A DNA stretch of 64,000 nt from SIG673 sp045653945 (lineage in GTDB: Bacteria > Bacillota > Clostridia > Oscillospirales > CAG-272). The position numbers were made by a program, and so were the translations under genes. Under the pieces are notes generated by a model that had not been told where the DNA came from, did no database searches, and saw only the letters and a program-made list of their open reading frames with translations. How positions within the stretch are numbered: the stretch's first letter is position 1; each line of letters starts with the position of its first letter. The stretch is from NCBI GenBank assembly GCA_045653945.1, contig JAZOML010000045.1:52387-116386 (forward strand). Reading direction: 5' to 3'. Positions 9,801-16,796 of the stretch are shown in pieces.

Positions 9801-9890
9801 AAGGGTATAACTCTCGGTGAAAACGTAGTAACGGTCAGAGCAGATATAGATATTAATTCCAAAAAGAAAAAATCGGGGAAAAAGAACTAA
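6822..9890 (+). CDS. DUF2357-like McrB partner with coiled coil and three tandem ~198-aa modules
   Basis: 1022 aa, GGGAGA before the ATG, 25 nt after the AAA+ gene. Residues 1 to about 340 look like DUF2357, the family that partners McrB-like ATPases; the region around residue 125 (FHEETHLTYENKFVNTLLNR) is the typical segment. Residues about 386-444 form a Glu/Arg/Ala-rich coiled coil. Three copies of one module follow, from about residues 445, 643 and 841, each with YSRSF..RYIQ, DWY.EIKN, VKSRISWS.ETFK.GRT, LYLYLAI.P and RKAHALAVIGILAGNLG-type segments, joined by P/E-rich linkers. I recall similar modules in clostridial proteins of unknown function but cannot name a family. No McrC-type PD-(D/E)xK nuclease motif is visible. 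Function unknown. Confidence 0.65.
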   Translation: MNKFYDELKDKAFSAFRTLAKNCSQFEDANMLVGSADTKVSLTRSKVSKSIDTEWIERIEAAIPSLDIIIRNPSVAIEDVDEVLPVELSKHITEKSIKHLAQHTNFILDIKEDGEVVPQKILNVFHEETHLTYENKFVNTLLNRLFAFVDKRIRALDGTSGIEMDYKFGYNTEFEHFISDDGSRNSARINLQIELTSPVNEEMSESDLEINERYKETLERIKRINMALISYRSSAFAQKLGRNYVRPPVIRTNAILKNKNLKECLNLWEYIEEYDKVGYTVVGDKYYEMPSEKFVGGMYSPIALQYLTLYSSIHEGLEDNRLISQKHLFETFPEFDDEIENEEIDDYQVYDSEYKKLVPVSRLMNNRKKLSEDEKRVRAALIVALKADELLNAEELGKEAEARRLARERRLAEEEERRLERERQLAAEEEARRLAEEEAEKNKIKSVVAVRYSRSFMSRYIQAESFLQDWYCEIKNELLSYKNVKSRISWSRETFKLGRTQLARINVRGRKTLYLYLAINPELLEGTKYQFETVEGEYPVLIKITSNRRKSHALAVIGILAGNLGLTRTERIAEDYRLTYEDDDKLIEKGLIKMILPKGVKLDESIATVKADIYINSKKEKATLQTPPPVEEVEETPVLKPRICAVAVKYSRSFTARYIQSDAMLQDWYVEIKNELLSYKKVKSRISWSKETFKLGRTHIAKINARGKKKLYLYLAISPALLEGTKYQFETVEGEYPVLIKITSNRRKAHALAVIGILAGNLGLTRTERIAEDYRLPYEDDDKLIEKGLTKMILPKGVTLDESVATVKADIYINSKKKKATLKAPPPVEEVEEIPVLKPRICAVAVKYRRSFTARYIQADPVLQDWYTEIKNGFLSYSDVKSRISWSKETFKIGRTHIAKINVKGKKTLDLYFAIDPALLSDTKFRFETVEGDYPVRIKVTSDRRKALALRLIKFVAQSLKLKATERIPQNYRQPFEDDERLIANGLIKMILPKGITLGENVVTVRADIDINSKKKKSGKKN
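8158..9880 (+). repeat. Three in-frame tandem repeats, 594-bp period, inside the DUF2357-like gene
   Basis: Copies run roughly 8158-8751, 8752-9345 and 9346-9880. The period is exact for the linker region: the stretch reading GTAGCGGTAA begins at 8757 and at 9351. Copies 1 and 2 are almost identical in DNA over about 170 bp (8390-8560 against 8984-9154), while copy 3 has diverged. That gradient suggests a recent duplication or gene conversion between copies 1 and 2. Confidence 0.9.
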
Positions 9891-9902
9891 AAGAGTATCA
9901 AA

Positions 9903-10481
9903 ATGAACTTAACGCAAAAGAATAAGCTTGTTAAAAGAGTAAGGTTGTTTTTAGGAGTGCTTTGGTGGAGTATTCTTGTGCTTTTGGTGATAACTCTTGT
10001 AAACGTGCTTTCGGCAAAAATGTCAGGCAGAGTGCCGAGTGTTTTCGGATATTCCGTTATGCATATTGAAAGCGGAAGTATGGAAGGGGAAATCCCAAAC
10101 GGCTCTTACATTTTAATAAAAAAAGTAGAGCCGAGCGAAATCAAAAAGGACGACATTATTTGCTTTTATTCCACCGACCCTAAAATATACGGAATACCTA
10201 ACACACACCGTGTTATAGAAGAACCGATATATACGGAAAACGGCATTGAATTTATCACTAAAGGGGACGCAAACCCCAAAAATGATACTGAAACGGCAAT
10301 GGGGCAAAGACTGATAGGCATTTTCGTAAAGCGCCTTGACGGTCTGAGTGCCTTTTCCGATGCGCTGAGCGGTAAAACACTTTTATTCATCATAATAGGC
10401 ATACAAATATGTATGATAGGTATGTTTACCTACATAACTGTAAAAACCAAAAATAAGGAAATTGATAAAAAATCCGAGTAA
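9903..10481 (+). CDS. SipW-type signal peptidase I (second copy)
   Basis: 192 aa. Membrane segment at about residues 18-38, then HIESGSMEG with catalytic Ser59 and NTHRVIEE with His102, followed by TKGDANPKND and a C-terminal membrane segment (about 160-180). As in the first copy, His replaces the usual catalytic Lys. It lacks the long charged tail of the first copy and is clearly diverged, so the two may process different precursors: this one sits between the AAA+/DUF2357 pair and the two downstream substrates at 12803 and 13567. The gap to the DUF2357 gene is 12 nt. Substrate division is inference from position. Confidence 0.85.
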   Translation: MNLTQKNKLVKRVRLFLGVLWWSILVLLVITLVNVLSAKMSGRVPSVFGYSVMHIESGSMEGEIPNGSYILIKKVEPSEIKKDDIICFYSTDPKIYGIPNTHRVIEEPIYTENGIEFITKGDANPKNDTETAMGQRLIGIFVKRLDGLSAFSDALSGKTLLFIIIGIQICMIGMFTYITVKTKNKEIDKKSE

Positions 10482-10504
10482 ATTACAAGGAAAGGAGAAG
10501 GGCT

Positions 10505-12781
10505 ATGGCAAAAGCAGGAAAAAAGAGTGGCGGCATAGGAAAGCTTGGAATATCGGCGCTGATTTTAGCCGTACTGTTTTTGATAATATACCTTATAACG
10601 GTAGTTTCGGGTTCTTCTTCATTTTTTAAGGACGCTTCGGGAAGAAATGCGCTTCTTTACTTTGAGGAAGACATACAAAGAGCGGAAATGCTTGCGGAAA
10701 AGCACTATGAAAATCTCTATGAAATAGTAGATAAGGTAAAGGAGCTTGACAGTGCAGCCGAGGTTGACGCTTTAATGGAAAGCTACATAGGTAGCGAGCA
10801 GTTTGGCGACCTGCGTTACTATCGCAAAGGAAAATCCTATGCGGCAAACGGTGCTGAGGTAACCGAGGAAACAAGCGGCAAGGAGCATATTGAAAATATA
10901 TCCTCAAGAACGGTAAGAGGCTGCACACCCGTATACTACGATAAGGTAACCCAGCTTGACTGTATCGCGTTTTACGTACCCGTAAACGGCTCGGAGCATA
11001 TTGACGGCGTGCTTTCGATTATACCTGCGAGAAATATTGTAAATATAGGCTCGGCAATTAACGAAAAGGCAACCGTCGTTGCCGTAATCACCTCCGACGG
11101 AAAGGTGCTTTCCGATAAATGTATAGACGGCTTCAATGAAAGCGTAGGTAATAATATTTACAACTTTGTTGATAAGATAACCAATAATAAAAGCGACTCG
11201 CACATTCTTTCGGAAACTGTCGCAAGAAATCAAAAAAGCGTTTGCAGTATAAATAATGACGGACTTGGCTATACGGTAGCCGTTGCGCCTCTTTCTAATT
11301 TTGGGAATAACCTTTTTCTTGTTTCGATGAGCGAAAGCGAGGGACTTATAGCCCCTGAGCTTACATATATAAGACATATAGTTAACCTGCTTTTTATATC
11401 AATAATTGCATTTATAGTAGGTGTTGTATATGCGGTGCTATACCATAAGAAAACGAAAATCGCTCTTGCCGAGGCAACCCTTGTAGACCATAAGCTCGAT
11501 TGTCCTAACGCCGAGCAGTTTAAAATCAGAGCAAAGGAGCTTGTAGCTTCGCTAAGACGAAAATATTCGGTTGTAGTTTTGTCGATAAGAAACTTCATCT
11601 ATTACAGCGAGCAGCTCGGCGAGGAAAAGCTGACCGAGGTACTTAAGGCTCAGGCGAAGATAATTCAAAGCCTCTCTAATAGTGAGGAGTGCTACGGATA
11701 CGCAGGTGAGGGAAAATTCTTTATACTGATGCTAAATCAGAATTCTCACGCAGTAGGGGATAAGATTAAGCTCATTGAAACCCTTATCAACCGTAACGAA
11801 ATTCTTGCCGAAAAGGGTATGAAGCTTCGATTTGCGGCAGGTGCGTATAACGTATTTTCAGGACACAGACGCTCGGTGCAGGAAATGATGGACTGCGCAG
11901 TAACCGCCTGCGGATATTCCGAGGATAATATAAAAACCACCTATACGCTTTTTACCGAGGAGGTAAGAGCGGAGATACTTCAAAACGAAAAAATCGAATC
12001 AATGATGGAAAGCGCAATGGAAAACGGCGACTTCCGAGTATTCTTCCAGCCTAAATACGACGTAAAGCACGACGTTATACACAGCGCCGAGGCGCTTGTA
12101 CGTTGGTTTGATGCCGAGAGGGGCGACTATCGATTCCCTGCACAGTTTATTCCGCTTTTTGAAACAAACGGATTTATAGTAAAGCTTGACCACTTTGTAT
12201 ATATAGAGGTGCTGGAATACCTTTCAAAGGCGGCGGAGCGAGGCGAAAAGGTTGTTCCGATTGCAGTAAACGTATCAAGAGTTACGGCGACAAGCCCCGA
12301 CTTTATCAACTTTTACGTTGGAAATAAGAAAAAGTACGGTATTCCCGATAACTTTATCACACTTGAGCTTACCGAAAGCTTCGCAATGGAGGACTACGAT
12401 AAGATATCAACGATTATCACCGCCCTGCATAATAGCGGTATGAAATGTGCAATAGACGACTTTGGCTCGGGCTACTCATCGTTTAATATTCTTAAACAAA
12501 TTTCCGTTGACGAGCTAAAGCTCGATAGCGTATTTATCAAGCGCGGTATAGACGTAAAACGCGATGATAAGCTTCTTGCAACGATGATAGACCTTTCTAA
12601 ATCAATGGGTATGACGGTTGTGCAGGAGGGTGTTGAAACTAAGGAAATTTTTGATAAGGTAATAGATATGGGCTGCGATATAATTCAAGGCTACTATTAC
12701 GCAAAGGCAATTCCGCTTGAGGAATTTAAGCTATTTATAAACACAAATACCTCGATTAAGTATAAATCACTCGTAAAATAA
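10505..12781 (+). CDS. Membrane sensor protein with degenerate GGDEF and intact EAL domain
   Basis: 758 aa, AAGGAG upstream. Two membrane segments (about residues 17-37 and 289-312) bracket an extracellular sensory region of some 250 residues. A degenerate GGDEF follows (about 340-480) in which the signature is replaced by AGEGKF. The EAL domain (about 495-750) keeps every expected catalytic element: EALVRW (Glu529), AVNVSR, ELTES, DDFGSGYS (Asp651, Asp652), ELKLDSVF, EGVET (Glu708) and QGYYYAK. It should therefore hydrolyse c-di-GMP, with the GGDEF-like domain acting as a regulatory site. Its place inside the fibre/SipW operon suggests it ties surface assembly to c-di-GMP levels. Confidence 0.85.
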   Translation: MAKAGKKSGGIGKLGISALILAVLFLIIYLITVVSGSSSFFKDASGRNALLYFEEDIQRAEMLAEKHYENLYEIVDKVKELDSAAEVDALMESYIGSEQFGDLRYYRKGKSYAANGAEVTEETSGKEHIENISSRTVRGCTPVYYDKVTQLDCIAFYVPVNGSEHIDGVLSIIPARNIVNIGSAINEKATVVAVITSDGKVLSDKCIDGFNESVGNNIYNFVDKITNNKSDSHILSETVARNQKSVCSINNDGLGYTVAVAPLSNFGNNLFLVSMSESEGLIAPELTYIRHIVNLLFISIIAFIVGVVYAVLYHKKTKIALAEATLVDHKLDCPNAEQFKIRAKELVASLRRKYSVVVLSIRNFIYYSEQLGEEKLTEVLKAQAKIIQSLSNSEECYGYAGEGKFFILMLNQNSHAVGDKIKLIETLINRNEILAEKGMKLRFAAGAYNVFSGHRRSVQEMMDCAVTACGYSEDNIKTTYTLFTEEVRAEILQNEKIESMMESAMENGDFRVFFQPKYDVKHDVIHSAEALVRWFDAERGDYRFPAQFIPLFETNGFIVKLDHFVYIEVLEYLSKAAERGEKVVPIAVNVSRVTATSPDFINFYVGNKKKYGIPDNFITLELTESFAMEDYDKISTIITALHNSGMKCAIDDFGSGYSSFNILKQISVDELKLDSVFIKRGIDVKRDDKLLATMIDLSKSMGMTVVQEGVETKEIFDKVIDMGCDIIQGYYYAKAIPLEEFKLFINTNTSIKYKSLVK

Positions 12782-12802
12782 TAAGAGAGGGGGAAACGTT
12801 AA

Positions 12803-13534
12803 TTGCTTAAAAAAATAAATAATAAGGCAGGAGTAATTCTCGTTTCCGCCACACTGATTTTAAGTATTTTTGCATTTATGCTTATGAACGGAAGTGCGGC
12901 TTGGTTTGCGGATAGCCACGACGTGCAGGCAAACGGCTTTTCGGTCAACGTAAACACCGACGTTTCGGTAACTGCGACGCTCGAAAGCTACCCCGTAACC
13001 CAAATAGACGAGCAAACGGGAGTATATACGCTATCAAAGAACGAGCAAAGCTACGTTCTTCCTATTTACGACGAGGCAGGTATTTCCTATAACGAAACAA
13101 GCTTCAGAAGAGCGTTGGTTGTCATAATTAACATTGAGTCGCACTCAGCTTGTAATATAACGGTAAATCTTACTCACTCGTCGGACGAGGCTGACCTTGA
13201 AGGCTCACTTTCGGCGCTTGACAATAACAAAATCAGTAACGTAGTTTCTATAACCGAAGCGACGTTAAACGACACTACCGCAACTAAAAATGCTCAGGGA
13301 AAGAGCTTCGTCAGTATAGCTACTGACCCCGAAACGGGAACAAGCTCGGCACAAAAAACGGATATCATAACCTTAAAGCAGGAAGCTTTAGGGCAACAAA
13401 CAAAGCAATATTGCTTTATCATAGAATACAATGAGCGTCTGATAGACTATATCGGAGAAAAAATAATGACGCTCAATCCCGATAAATTCGAGATAACCTT
13501 TTTAAACGATATAGAATTTCAAATTTTCGATTAA
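12803..13534 (+). CDS. SipW-dependent secreted protein D
   Basis: 243 aa. TTG start at 12803, supported by GAGAGGGGGAAA just upstream; no ATG fits. The N-terminus has a basic region, a hydrophobic core and GSAAWFADS, a variant of the SipW/TasA signal motif, followed by VQANGFSVNVNTD, which matches the first strands of subunits A to C. The mature domain is beta-rich without cysteines apart from two isolated ones. It lacks the YDGKD C-terminal motif of A to C, so it belongs to a different branch, perhaps a tip or anchoring subunit. Gap to the EAL gene is 21 nt. Confidence 0.65.
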   Translation: MLKKINNKAGVILVSATLILSIFAFMLMNGSAAWFADSHDVQANGFSVNVNTDVSVTATLESYPVTQIDEQTGVYTLSKNEQSYVLPIYDEAGISYNETSFRRALVVIINIESHSACNITVNLTHSSDEADLEGSLSALDNNKISNVVSITEATLNDTTATKNAQGKSFVSIATDPETGTSSAQKTDIITLKQEALGQQTKQYCFIIEYNERLIDYIGEKIMTLNPDKFEITFLNDIEFQIFD

Positions 13535-13566
13535 ACACGGCAAAAGTATAATAAGGGGGTGTGAAA

Positions 13567-16500
13567 ATGAAAAAAAGCAGAGCGTTATACACACTTGTAC
13601 TGTTGCTTTTCGTATTTTCAACTCTCATAACCACCTCGGCGGCTTGGTTTGCCACCTTTATAACGGCGGAAACTGATGGCGAATTTGAAGGCTCGGCAAT
13701 GATTTCCTATTTTGCAGGCGGCGAGGGTACGAAGGAAAAACCGTATATTATACTTAATGACCACCACCTTTATAACCTTGCGTGGCTGCAAAACTCGGGA
13801 AGCTTTGGGGATAAGGTTTACTATTTCCAGATAAGCGATAAAAACGGTAACCCTATTGACGCCTTAGAAATGGCGGGCGGAATAAGCGGTGATGATGACG
13901 AGAGCGGTGCAATACCCCCAATAGGTACAAGTACACACCCGTTTAAGGGATATTTTAACGGTATGGGTGCAACGATAAGCAACGTTTGGGTATCAACCGT
14001 TAAAGACGATTGGAAGGAGCAACCTGACGGAGTTTCGGAATATACCGATAAATACGTCGGTCTTTTCGGCTATGTAGGACAGGGTGCAATCATTGAGGAT
14101 TTTGTGCTTGATAAAATCGAGGTTAAATCTCATATAACCGATGCAACCGTTGGAATAGTTTGCGGATACGTTGGCGGTATGGTATATAACGTCGGTGTTT
14201 ATAACGGTATAGTTGATCTTACGGCAGGCTCTACGGCTCAGAGCAAATACACCTTGATTGGCGAAAAAAGCGATGATATAACCTGGGTTGATATGCCTAC
14301 CATCGACTCCGAATACGGTGAGGGCGGTGGAGAAAGCGGCGGCGACAATGACGACGACAACCCCACCCAAGACGGAGGTCAAGGCTGGGGAGGTAGTATG
14401 AGTATGATGGACCTCACCAAAAGACTCATATACATTTCTTCACTATCTATTGGAAGCAAAAACACATCATCTCTTTATCCTATAAATAATACTGATTACA
14501 ATTTAAACGCTTGGATGGGGGCACAAGCTCCAAATACGGTTGACCGTAATACAAACTACCTTATGGCGGGCACAGTATTACCGCTTAACGTAGACACCAC
14601 AGTTATGTTTGCAACCCCGATTAATAATTATACTAACTCAAACGGTGTTTCAGGTCTTTTAACTACCGAATATTATACAACCCACTCAAGCGAGCTTGTT
14701 GATAGCAAAAATACGGGTTATATTGCAGTCGGAACAGGTACGTCAACCAGAGACAGTGCAATCCGTGTCCGTATGTACCAGTTTGACGGTCTTTATAAAT
14801 CATTTAATAAAACGTCGGGTACTAACACTGCGGCGACTCTTTACGAAAACGTATCTGATAAGCTTGTCTTACTGGGACTTGATGCCAACGGAAATTTCGT
14901 TCAGCTTTCCGATACCTATAACAATATTATATCGGGAAATAAATCTAACTCATTTTTTACAAGCTATTCCAAAGTTGACGCCGATGCAACGTATCAAAAC
15001 TATACTAAAGTCCGTACGGCGCTCGATACGATTTTTACAGGAAACACCTATAATAATACCACAACAATTCAAGGTTTGAGATTTTATACGGCTATCAACG
15101 GAACGACAGTTTCCGCACCCGCAGGTGCGCAAATGTGTGGAACGCCGATAAATGATTTGGTATCAAATTCGATTAATTTCAGGGTTAATTCCTCAGGACT
15201 TATCACAGCGGTTGCAGGCTCGTTTTTCCAAAGCTCAAATCATAGTCTTTTTGATATATATGAGGTTGAGAGAAGCGGAGGAAACGTGTCCGCAGTATAT
15301 AAAATTTCCAAAATATATGCTGATGATTCGGGAAATATTTATTACGTATACGACGGTGGCTCGGACTCATATGACGGAAACACCGCCTACACTAAAAAAT
15401 ACGATGTAGCGTGGACTGACTCTAAAATTCCCTCATATACCCTGTCTTATTACGAAATTCCCGTAAAAACAGGTGAATATGCTATTGGAGGAGAAAACGG
15501 TGCATACCTTATGTACCTTGATATAGGTGCAAACGGTAGTGGCGGCGGTTCGTCATCGGGCGGCGGAGGCAGCGGCGGCGATGGCAGTGGCGGTGCAATT
15601 AAAATTGACGTAAACGACGGCGTCCTTACCACCAAGTTTGTAGGTACAAACGGTAAGCTCGGCTCTGATTATATTCAGGTGCCCGGGGCACTTGAGGATA
15701 GAGCATTTATCGTTGGAAGCGACGTTTCTTATTCAAGTCCGGGTATTAAAAGCACATATTATATTTACACGGCAAATATAAACAGCCGAACCTCTGGCGG
15801 AAAAACGTTTGGAACGGGCTGCAATGTCGGAAGCTCTCTTGGCAGTGTCGGCGCAAATAATTTTGAGCAAATTGATACCGATACGTACGTTGAAGGTAAT
15901 GCTACGCTTGCAAGCTATGGCATTGAGGTAAACGAGCACTTTGCAACACGTATGGCGGAGGGCGGCGGTACAGTTTTGAAAACTAACGCAACCGCACCAA
16001 AACAAGATGCACTTACCGAGGTTACTCTCAGTACGGGTGAAAAGGTTTATCTTCCGACTAACTCGGTATGGTTTAAGCCTAAAAAACCCGGTAAATGTGT
16101 AATTGCGTTCTCCGTTGGTAAGATGAACGATAATAAGCACCGTTCAATATACAGAATTCATAGAGACGAAGACGGCAATATAGATGAGTGGCAGGAAACA
16201 ACCCTTACCTTCCTTAAAGCGCCTAACTTTAAAAACAGTGAGGTCGTTGTATTCCAATATGAAATCGACGCACAGGATGCAGCCGAGCATTATGAATTTG
16301 CAGTCGGTGCTTCTACGGGCGAAAACGACGACTCGGTTTACTTTTACTTCCTTGCTCTTGCAGGTGCAAGTGAAACTGACGGTGATGATGAGGGCGGCGG
16401 AGAAGGCTCGGGTGGCGATGGAGAAATAGTAGACGGTGTGTATTCATCGGTTATGTTCGATATTGACTACGTAGTAAGTCCGGATACCGACGTTTCGGCT

Positions 16501-16740
16501 GAGGATTACGTAAATCACCAAACCCTTTTAAAATTTGAAAAGGTGCAAACGGCAAACGACACAAAGCTGTATTTCCTTGCGGCAGGAACGCAGGAAACCC
16601 CAACAGTCGGCTATTATGCGCCGACAGGGGTAACGGTAACCGATATTTCAGTGCAAAATCAAAGCACTGCGATAAACTCGCCAACGGCACAGCTTCCCGG
16701 CGGAGTGTACTTTGACGATAGAAAAACAAAGCCTTCGTAG
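13567..16740 (+). CDS. Large glycine-rich SipW-dependent surface protein E
   Basis: 1057 aa. The ATG at 13567 is chosen over the in-frame GTG at 13561, which abuts the AAGGGGGT ribosome site. The signal ends TTSAAWFATF, again a SipW-like motif. Next comes a region with GLFGYVGQGA and GYVGGMVYNVGVYNG, resembling GLUG-type beta-helix repeats of surface adhesins (about residues 150-220). Then come two acidic/glycine-rich linkers (around 260-275 and 655-685) and a C-terminal beta-rich part holding a third glycine-rich patch (around 940). No LPXTG or C-terminal membrane anchor is present. It is the last gene of the operon and probably an adhesin or matrix protein; function inferred. Confidence 0.65.
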   Translation: MKKSRALYTLVLLLFVFSTLITTSAAWFATFITAETDGEFEGSAMISYFAGGEGTKEKPYIILNDHHLYNLAWLQNSGSFGDKVYYFQISDKNGNPIDALEMAGGISGDDDESGAIPPIGTSTHPFKGYFNGMGATISNVWVSTVKDDWKEQPDGVSEYTDKYVGLFGYVGQGAIIEDFVLDKIEVKSHITDATVGIVCGYVGGMVYNVGVYNGIVDLTAGSTAQSKYTLIGEKSDDITWVDMPTIDSEYGEGGGESGGDNDDDNPTQDGGQGWGGSMSMMDLTKRLIYISSLSIGSKNTSSLYPINNTDYNLNAWMGAQAPNTVDRNTNYLMAGTVLPLNVDTTVMFATPINNYTNSNGVSGLLTTEYYTTHSSELVDSKNTGYIAVGTGTSTRDSAIRVRMYQFDGLYKSFNKTSGTNTAATLYENVSDKLVLLGLDANGNFVQLSDTYNNIISGNKSNSFFTSYSKVDADATYQNYTKVRTALDTIFTGNTYNNTTTIQGLRFYTAINGTTVSAPAGAQMCGTPINDLVSNSINFRVNSSGLITAVAGSFFQSSNHSLFDIYEVERSGGNVSAVYKISKIYADDSGNIYYVYDGGSDSYDGNTAYTKKYDVAWTDSKIPSYTLSYYEIPVKTGEYAIGGENGAYLMYLDIGANGSGGGSSSGGGGSGGDGSGGAIKIDVNDGVLTTKFVGTNGKLGSDYIQVPGALEDRAFIVGSDVSYSSPGIKSTYYIYTANINSRTSGGKTFGTGCNVGSSLGSVGANNFEQIDTDTYVEGNATLASYGIEVNEHFATRMAEGGGTVLKTNATAPKQDALTEVTLSTGEKVYLPTNSVWFKPKKPGKCVIAFSVGKMNDNKHRSIYRIHRDEDGNIDEWQETTLTFLKAPNFKNSEVVVFQYEIDAQDAAEHYEFAVGASTGENDDSVYFYFLALAGASETDGDDEGGGEGSGGDGEIVDGVYSSVMFDIDYVVSPDTDVSAEDYVNHQTLLKFEKVQTANDTKLYFLAAGTQETPTVGYYAPTGVTVTDISVQNQSTAINSPTAQLPGGVYFDDRKTKPS

Positions 16741-16762
16741 AGAAAAATCACTTTATGGTAAC

Positions 16763-16791
16763 AAAAAAACCACCCGAAGGGTGGTTTTTTG
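16763..16791. terminator. Bidirectional rho-independent terminator
   Basis: Stem AAAAAACCACCC / GGGTGGTTTTTT with a GAA loop, between the convergent end of the surface-protein operon and the EAL gene. The A-run and T-run make it usable on both strands. Confidence 0.92.
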
Positions 16792-16796
16792 TTGCT

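Noticed and set aside
5255..9890. A McrBC-type restriction system
   Set aside because: The ATPase core fits, but there is no DNA-binding N-terminus, the ATPase has membrane segments, and no PD-(D/E)xK motif is visible in the partner. The neighbours are secretion genes.
10505..12781. Active diguanylate cyclase domain in the EAL protein
   Set aside because: The GGDEF signature is AGEGKF, lacking the metal- and substrate-binding residues; only the EAL part should be active.
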